Assembly: GCF_000766865.1 (NCBI RefSeq) | Contig: NZ_JNFA01000011.1 | Coordinates: 186,001-250,000 of the forward strand | Length of the DNA: 64,000 nt | Direction of reading: 5' to 3' | Source of the DNA: Listeria booriae | Lineage (GTDB): Bacteria > Bacillota > Bacilli > Lactobacillales > Listeriaceae | Part shown: in pieces, positions 61,801 to 64,000 of the stretch | How positions within the stretch are numbered: position 1 is the first letter of the stretch | How the letters are laid out: the number at the start of each line of letters is the position of its first letter | Program-made: the position numbers and the translations under genes | Notes under the pieces: model-generated | What the model was told of the DNA's origin: nothing | Database searches by the model: none | The model's input: only the letters and a program-made list of their open reading frames with translations

Positions 61801-62181
61801 AATTTGATATTCAATCGTCGCTTTTTCTGGGTTTTCCGAGTCCATAGACATTGTTTTTTCGGAAAAATTTTGCGGGATTGTAATCATCAAATCATATGTA
61901 CCACTTTTCAGCCCGTTTCTAGCAAAATTAGCCGGGGCCGTTTGCCATTCTTGGTCATTCTCTCTTAAAACCTTGGTTGTTAGTGCTTCTCCAAAATTAA
62001 TATCCCTGCCATTTACTACCGTCCCGCTATCATTATCCACAAGTGCGATTGATAACTTCTTAATCGTTCCTTCTGTTTCCTTCTTCGTTGCATTTTGTTC
62101 TAATGCTAAGAACGAAGTCCCCGCAGAAAGAAGCAAGGCCAGCACAAAAAAGACCAGCACGCTCCACTTTATTTTTTTCAC
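58846..62181 (-). CDS. esaA: EsaA: large polytopic Ess component
   Basis: 1111 residues: one N-terminal membrane helix (about 7-27), a very large outside part (about 30-920) with YhgE/Pip-like ends, coiled regions, and a Pro/Gly/Glu-rich insert (about 590-625, TPIDPTDPTTPGEEEGEGG). Five or six C-terminal membrane helices follow (about 925-1105). The family (phage-receptor-like YueB/EsaA) is the surface-exposed part of the machine. The acidic Pro-rich insert is an unusual linker worth noting. Confidence 0.95.
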   Translation of the reverse strand: MKKIKWSVLVFFVLALLLSAGTSFLALEQNATKKETEGTIKKLSIALVDNDSGTVVNGRDINFGEALTTKVLRENDQEWQTAPANFARNGLKSGTYDLMITIPQNFSEKTMSMDSENPEKATIEYQISKTGNKDAEAEAERVALEKVNELNERVIEVYFGTILNSLQTAQDSIQKLVAKEETYGSIYNDHVNAPLSQYTQQFKTVQDYTGTSKESFRSLQDILKGFGTGLADGTKTNETYFQSLEKLAKNQETNALVTKSFAEKMTQNDQAMSTGDVSEQLANLKSSNDAIYAQFQKMEENKTMAVQVDNVQKYLDTINEQVAMINDEVTTKMGDGLTENVRTDLQNYISGQDSGNPKTISLNDLADSKLHDRFNDAIWRAMQQLSNHDKRVFEKAIEDGAYDAGTYLNVLKLAEKYASENNKDWDYSISAKLPRDKEVDDAMAAYMTEKLDEIKAVSSSVSGYYRYPITTEVQIEPSKGTQRLYFAVPRDFYIFEGIDAVKISSDAHPDAIADISYDADKELWYIDLKPEVTAETEQAFRAKLAIDLYMKPETLTSSFIQQPIAIDLYKEITTPSEPVTPIDPTDPTTPGEEEGEGGEEPVTPVVPDPPTVETSRIGIDTQYMLKPEEVEQKRQEVLNDLRSTVKSTADDTAKYVAPYYRLAELFRVYYGINASNETLDLDGKRLTELATANSYYTQFNNDRIAAIVSAITDSVTRFIQRDLTIFKQQVDESQTRVATTKENANVLTERLNETTAQAATMNQSVAKMLENVEAWRKASLELLDKGGVVVTNTGDEKSATLALGSEFQTLLTQSKSLADASTSNLNSADNVYKTFDAIDQQAKNIQNSGLGIVTQAQRLSTNMSDKLGQDQTFAGNFADVMKNSRVGDRPNEDLYNFLSNPVTKVKGDTIAAGDTFTPYLIVLVCFIVALFTGYVIAAQERKRRQEDDFEEEMALAYQNTPITLLTVGIGLIEGAIIGAISAYFLDLHNVLFVSWMGIIVLIMLVFVTIATYLLRQLRMIGMFLLLVILAMYLFLTEAVGLKIDKDSILATVRSMSPLQYVENLLNSFASRADDWLILMYSLIGAAVIGIAVNLFVWHRSKQVEGDDDHDA

Positions 62182-62286
62182 TTGTATCCACTCCCGTAGT
62201 TAGTTATATAGAAGAAGCACCCCTGTACTTCGAATCATCAAATTCTTTTTTTCAGATGATCGTTCATCTCTACTTATAAAATTAAG

Positions 62287-62320
62287 AAAAGGCCATACAC
62301 TCTTGGTTGCATGGCCTTTT
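62287..62320 (-). terminator. Terminator between esxA and esaA
   Basis: AAAAGGCCATACA / TGCATGGCCTTTT with an 8-base loop, followed on the minus strand by CTTAATTTTAT. It lies about 55 bases after the esxA stop. It lets esxA be made in excess of the membrane genes by partial readthrough. Confidence 0.75.
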
Positions 62321-62375
62321 GACAACTGCATAAAGACTAGTAATATGTATACTTCATGCAATTTCTGGTAGCGCT

Positions 62376-62681
62376 TTAGTTTAAGCCGAAGTTGCGAGAT
62401 AGAGCTGCATCGTTTTCTTCCACAGCTGTTGCAGTTTTGCTTAATTGTTGTTCGATTTGGTGCATTAAGTTAGAGAAATCCGTTACTTTCGGTTTCAATT
62501 GTTGGAATTGATCATCGAATTTACGGAATGCTTCCCCTTCCCATTCACCACGTAATTGTTCTTGTAACTGTTCTAATTCTCTTAAAATTTGTTCGATGTC
62601 TTGTCCTTTGCGACCGTAAGTTTTTGAGCGATCACGTAGTTCTGCTGGACTCATTCTAATTTGTCCTGACATGCCATTCAA
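62376..62681 (-). CDS. esxA: EsxA: WXG100 secreted protein
   Basis: 101 residues, two helices with the turn WEG in LRGEWEGEAFRKFDDQF (about residue 46). First gene of the Ess operon, with GAAGGAG before the ATG. EsxA is exported as a folded dimer and is needed for the activity of the whole machine. Confidence 0.96.
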   Translation of the reverse strand: MNGMSGQIRMSPAELRDRSKTYGRKGQDIEQILRELEQLQEQLRGEWEGEAFRKFDDQFQQLKPKVTDFSNLMHQIEQQLSKTATAVEENDAALSRNFGLN

Positions 62682-62731
62682 CTCCTTCTTTTTTTATAAA
62701 ATCAATAGCTCATATTTGAGTTATCTCTGTA

Positions 62732-62740
62732 ATTATAGCA
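62732..62740 (-). promoter_or_regulatory. Extended -10 promoter of the Ess operon
   Basis: TGCTATAAT on the minus strand, about 50 bases before the esxA ATG. The -35 region is poor (AACAAA), typical of an extended -10 promoter that may need an activator. The rest of the 280-base gap to 62966 shows no gene. Confidence 0.5.
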
Positions 62741-62965
62741 AATAAAAGCTAATATTTGTTAGGTTCAATTGTGAATTTTTTGTGAACATTTGGCAAGAAA
62801 AACTATGAAATGCCAACAATATGTGCTTTATATCCCTTTGTTTTTGCAAATATATATAGGCAAGCGCTTCCTTGAGATGTTAAATTTTACTCATTTTATT
62901 GCTCGCAAAAAGGTTGCAATTCAGGAAATCGTATCCTAAATCACAACCTTTAAAATACCCGTTAT

Positions 62966-63328
62966 TTACATAGTTTCGATCTCTCTCTGTCTATACTTCG
63001 GCAACTTTCGCAGAACTTGTTCATAACCATGCGCCAGCAGTTTAGCCAAGAATTCTTCGTTCTTCTCTTCGTCCAACAGCACGGAAACCCAATGCGACTT
63101 GTTCATATGATAGCCTGGAATAATCGCAGGGTTCTCTGTTCGCAAAATCTCACCTTGACTCGGTTCCACTTTCACTGTCAAAATGTCGCGACCTTCTTTG
63201 TTCGTACCTAACATTGCAAATATTTTTTCACCCACAAAATAACGGTCGGCTGTCCATTCTTCTTTATAATCATGCGTTGCGCCTTTTAGTTGTAGCGCTG
63301 CTTTATGGATGGCTGGATATTTATTCAT
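62966..63328 (-). CDS. MmcQ/YjbR-family protein
   Basis: 120 residues from the ATG at 63328 (GGAGGG upstream). Family blocks YKEEWTADRYFVGEKIFAML, LTVKVEP, PGYHMNKSHWVSVLL. A CyaY-like fold that may bind DNA; function not known. It is in an operon with the DUF1801 gene upstream (13-base gap). Confidence 0.88.
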   Translation of the reverse strand: MNKYPAIHKAALQLKGATHDYKEEWTADRYFVGEKIFAMLGTNKEGRDILTVKVEPSQGEILRTENPAIIPGYHMNKSHWVSVLLDEEKNEEFLAKLLAHGYEQVLRKLPKYRQREIETM

Positions 63329-63341
63329 CGCTTTGCCCTCC

Positions 63342-63692
63342 TTAACCGACCTGATTACGAACGACGACTTCTCGGCAAAAATCAAATAGTACTGGAATCG
63401 CGTCTTCGTCTTTAAATTTCACTTTGACACAGCCTTTACCAAATTTCGCGTTTGGCAGACGATTTTTCATCTCGGAAACTAGTTCAAAATCAAGCGTATG
63501 CACGGAAAAATGGGTTTTGGCGTTTGAAAAAGCGATGTATTGCTTGCCAAATTTGAAAGTTGGAATTTGATAGGATATTTTTTCTTCAAAGTCAGGGTAA
63601 TTTTCACGCATAAACGTTACGAATTTTGCTGTCCATTGGCGTTGTTCGTCCATTTCTAAATCCGCCATATATTGTTCTACTGTTTCAGCCAT
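63342..63692 (-). CDS. DUF1801 (YdhG-like) protein
   Basis: 116 residues from the ATG at 63692 (GGGAGG upstream). Family pattern: VEQYMADLEMDEQRQWTAKF, YPDFEEKISYQIPTFKFGKQYIAFSNAKTHFSVH. An SCP2/DUF1801-like fold of unknown activity, often found next to YjbR genes. Confidence 0.85.
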   Translation of the reverse strand: MAETVEQYMADLEMDEQRQWTAKFVTFMRENYPDFEEKISYQIPTFKFGKQYIAFSNAKTHFSVHTLDFELVSEMKNRLPNAKFGKGCVKVKFKDEDAIPVLFDFCREVVVRNQVG

Positions 63693-63694
63693 GT

Positions 63695-64000
63695 TTATTC
63701 CTCCCAATCTGCTTTTCGAATTTGTTCTATATAGAATACGGCATTTGCTGTTTGGAAATACGGTCCGATGAACGCCCAAACAATGAAGAATAGGATGTCC
63801 GCAGTTGCGCTAATCGCTTGGCTGTCCATCACGATACCTGTTATGAGGACGATAATTGGCACGATCAGCCAGACGATGAAACTCAGTTGCAGAATGAAAA
63901 GTTCGGTTTTGATACCGTTCATCCGTTTCCGACTCTCCGTTATTGCTTCTAGCGCGCCCATTTCTGGATTTTCCCGCATCAATCGGAACGTTTGCGAGTA
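63695..64000 (-). CDS. DUF975 membrane protein (partial)
   Basis: The frame is open from the window edge (YSQTFRLMRENPEMGALEAI) to the stop at 63695, so the N-terminal part lies outside. The pattern of short helices (ESRKRMNGIKTELFILQLSFIVWLIVPII, then FIGPYFQTANAVFYIEQIRK) is that of the C-terminal half of DUF975 proteins, multipass membrane proteins of unknown role. Confidence 0.75.
   Translation of the reverse strand, partial: YSQTFRLMRENPEMGALEAITESRKRMNGIKTELFILQLSFIVWLIVPIIVLITGIVMDSQAISATADILFFIVWAFIGPYFQTANAVFYIEQIRKADWEE

Overview
The window looks like chromosomal DNA of a Listeria-like Firmicute (family Listeriaceae). The evidence is a complete type VIIb secretion (Ess/T7SSb) locus with EsxA-EsaA-EssA-EsaB-EssB-EssC, purA close by, low G+C content, and a small DUF5670-type membrane protein. 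The species cannot be fixed from sequence alone. In the well-known L. monocytogenes arrangement, as I recall it, purA lies upstream of esxA. Here purA lies beyond the downstream (toxin/immunity) end of the Ess locus, so a species outside the L. monocytogenes group is plausible.

Region 1 (1-5080) holds host flank and relics: a small membrane protein, a broken DUF4393/Abi-alpha-like gene, an unknown 299-aa protein with a Cys/His cluster, and the remnant of an older integrated element. That remnant has a degenerate tRNA-Lys-type attachment site (3091-3135), arm-like repeats, a two-gene secreted/membrane cargo and an N-terminally truncated integrase.

Region 2 (5081-34153) is an integrative and conjugative element (ICE) of about 29 kb in tRNA-Lys(CUU), bounded by perfect 50-bp direct repeats. 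Its backbone matches ICEBs1/Tn916 in order: integrase, ImmA-like protease, ImmR-like repressor, divergent promoter, small DNA-binding proteins, ArdA, two DUF961/HelP-like proteins, ConQ coupling protein, oriT, MobT/NicK-type relaxase, ConB-ConC-ConD-ConE, YddF, ConG, CwlT, YddI-like and YddJ-like (exclusion) proteins. A sortase-anchored CnaB adhesin and a secreted DUF4434 glycosidase-like protein sit between coupling protein and relaxase. Cargo at the distal end is a T7SS effector cassette: Lap1, Lap2, an LXG protein ending in an HExxH metallopeptidase-like domain, and a probable immunity protein. Two GAD-like immunity paralogues, a relic of another toxin, and a DUF433/DUF5615 toxin-antitoxin pair follow.

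Region 3 (34182-38513) holds tRNA-Lys, a family 2 glycoside hydrolase, a GNAT acetyltransferase, a tandem 191-bp repeat, and purA with a PurR-type operator.

Region 4 (38600-52300) is the variable end of the chromosomal Ess locus. It has a WHH-type nuclease toxin, a second N-terminally truncated toxin, and more than ten immunity-type genes or relics: SUKH, GAD-like, DUF2185, PoNi, YezG, Imm6-like, SUFU and a helical-repeat protein. Region 5 (50600-62700) is the secretion machine with its small helical partners. Region 6 (62966-64000) is ordinary chromosome.

Taken together, the ICE carries an effector but no secretion machine. It probably relies on the host Ess apparatus about 40 kb away, and immunity families are shared between ICE and chromosome.
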